From contig JAEDGQ010000114.1 of assembly GCA_016297415.1 (NCBI GenBank), positions 1-5,272 of the forward strand: a stretch of DNA of 5,272 nucleotides, read 5' to 3'. Below the pieces are notes generated by a model. It was not told the DNA's origin. It made no database searches and saw only the letters and a list, made by a program, of their open reading frames with translations. Below, piece after piece: positions 4,534 through 5,272 of the stretch. Positions within the stretch are counted from its first letter, which is position 1, and every line of letters begins with the position of its first letter. Made by a program: the position numbers and the translations under genes. This DNA is from Treponema sp. Its GTDB lineage: Bacteria; Spirochaetota; Spirochaetia; Treponematales; Treponemataceae.

Positions 4534-5181
4534 ATGAAAAATGAAAACGACTTTTTTGAACTTTTGAAGGACACCTGGGAAGGAGATGTCATTAAAAAAG
4601 TTGAAGCATGTTATAAACGAATTGAAGGACATCAGTCTGAATGGTATAAAAAATCCGGATTTTACTGTCCTTCCGGATGTGGTTCCTGCTGCCAGAATTT
4701 TGAGCCTGATTTACTTGAATGTGAAGCTCTTTATATGGCTTACTGGCTTTTAGTAAATCAGACTGAGACTGCATTAAAAATTGCTGAAGGAATATTTCCT
4801 TTTGAAAATGGAAAAGCCTGTCCTTTCTACAATTCTTCTAACGACTATCACTGTTCAATTTACAATGGAAGAGCCTTTATCTGCAGGCTTTTTGGAGCCA
4901 GCGGAAATTATGATAAAAACAGGCAGATTGTCTGGAAACCATGCAAATTTTACCCCCAGAACAATCTGGAATCTTTTAATCCTCTTTTAACCCATAGACA
5001 GTATGATTTGAAAGAGATTAAATACATTTTTAATGCTGTTCCACCTGTTATGAGTGATATGATTGAACAGGCAGAAAGTATTACTGACAGTTCAGAAACA
5101 AAATTAATCAGGGATATTCTTCCTGAAACCATTGGAAGACTTCTTATGCTTAACCAGCTTCTAAGTTCAAAAGAGAAATGA
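4534..5181 (+). CDS. YkgJ-family cysteine-cluster protein
   Basis: A 215-residue protein of the YkgJ type (putative Zn- or Fe-chelating domain), whose biochemical role is not established. The diagnostic cluster is CPSGCGSCC, with Cys45, 49, 52 and 53. Further conserved-looking cysteines follow at 96 (ACPFY), 107 (HCSIY), 117 (ICRLFG) and 137 (KPCKFYP). CPFY, CSIYNGRAFICRLFG and KPCKFYP are the usual family order. No signal peptide or membrane segment is visible, so it is probably cytosolic. I chose ATG 4534; an in-frame TTG at 4513 would add seven residues, and neither has a Shine-Dalgarno site. It sits 244 nt after asnB, separated by the tandem repeat and a hairpin, so co-transcription is uncertain. 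It is more AT-rich than asnB. Confidence 0.85.
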   Translation: MKNENDFFELLKDTWEGDVIKKVEACYKRIEGHQSEWYKKSGFYCPSGCGSCCQNFEPDLLECEALYMAYWLLVNQTETALKIAEGIFPFENGKACPFYNSSNDYHCSIYNGRAFICRLFGASGNYDKNRQIVWKPCKFYPQNNLESFNPLLTHRQYDLKEIKYIFNAVPPVMSDMIEQAESITDSSETKLIRDILPETIGRLLMLNQLLSSKEK

Positions 5182-5190
5182 AAAATGCCT

Positions 5191-5241
5191 CAGGGCAAAC
5201 GCATTATAATATATTCCTTGCTAAAAATGGCTTCCAGTCGT
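5191..5241 (+). repeat. Right arm of the 51-bp window-end inverted repeat
   Basis: Reverse-complement partner of 1-51 with one mismatch, beginning 10 nt after the YkgJ-family stop codon. It holds TATAAT (5205-5210) with no clear -35 box, and an ATG at 5227. The repeat cannot be followed beyond 5241 because its left partner ends at the window edge. Confidence 0.85.
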
Positions 5242-5272
5242 GAAAACGTCTTGTCGAAACCGCATGCTAGCA
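5227..5272 (+). CDS. Possible 5' end of an unidentified gene, partial
   Basis: From ATG 5227 the frame stays open to the window end and reads MASSRENVLSKPHAS. A TATAAT box lies 16 nt upstream, but there is no Shine-Dalgarno site. The inverted copy at the left edge begins with the same five codons. With only 15 residues visible the family cannot be named, and the frame may be fortuitous. Confidence 0.3.
   Translation, partial: MASSRENVLSKPHAS

Noticed and set aside
4035..4592. 185-codon minus-strand open frame across the asnB end and tandem repeat
   Set aside because: It lies over asnB and the repeat, has no Shine-Dalgarno site and no recognisable motif.
1..5241. Insertion sequence or transposon bounded by the inverted repeats
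   Set aside because: No transposase or other mobility gene lies inside, no target-site duplication can be checked, and each arm carries a promoter box and a gene-like start, unlike transposon ends.

Overview
The window looks like a low-GC bacterial chromosome. I read it as most likely a Treponema-like spirochaete, because it pairs integron-type attC sites with an AsnB and a YkgJ-family protein, and T. denticola is a spirochaete with a described chromosomal integron. This is an inference: no rRNA or integrase is present to prove it.

The left part (about 104-2050, genes on the minus strand) is a piece of an integron gene-cassette array read right to left. Two attC sites (1304-1376 and 104-190) share an L'' arm (AAAGCCGAC), a closely related L' arm (GCNGTTTAAC on the minus strand), a CTTGA/TCAAG loop and GTTAT core ends. 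The right cassette holds a Phd/YefM-type antitoxin plus RelE-type toxin pair behind a consensus promoter (TTGACA-17-TATAAT), and the toxin stop codon lies inside the attC. The next, 1200-bp cassette holds an endonuclease/exonuclease/phosphatase-family gene that has lost its middle, followed by a higBA toxin-antitoxin pair. Its higB carries an 8-A run that shifts the frame by one base. A weak minus-strand terminator follows the last attC. Just upstream of the antitoxin promoter (2049-2243) is a coding-like remnant of a gene I do not recognise.

The right part (about 2250-5181, plus strand) looks like ordinary chromosome. A strong hairpin with a T8 tract (2312-2372) and a GC-rich folded element (2409-2500) precede asnB (2535-4289, glutamine-dependent asparagine synthetase). 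The 3' end of asnB runs into a roughly 84-bp tandem repeat, two full copies plus a partial third. Each full copy contains a 10-bp hairpin capped by GAAA, and the repeat unit includes the last codons of asnB. A YkgJ-type Cys-cluster protein (4534-5181) follows.

The ends of the window are an inverted pair: 1-51 matches the reverse complement of 5191-5241 at 50 of 51 positions. Each copy carries a TATAAT box and an ATG followed by the same four codons, facing outward, so the repeat may be the duplicated promoter and start of a flanking gene, or an assembly boundary in a genomic repeat. The toxin-antitoxin cassettes probably stabilise the array; asnB and the YkgJ gene show no functional link to it.
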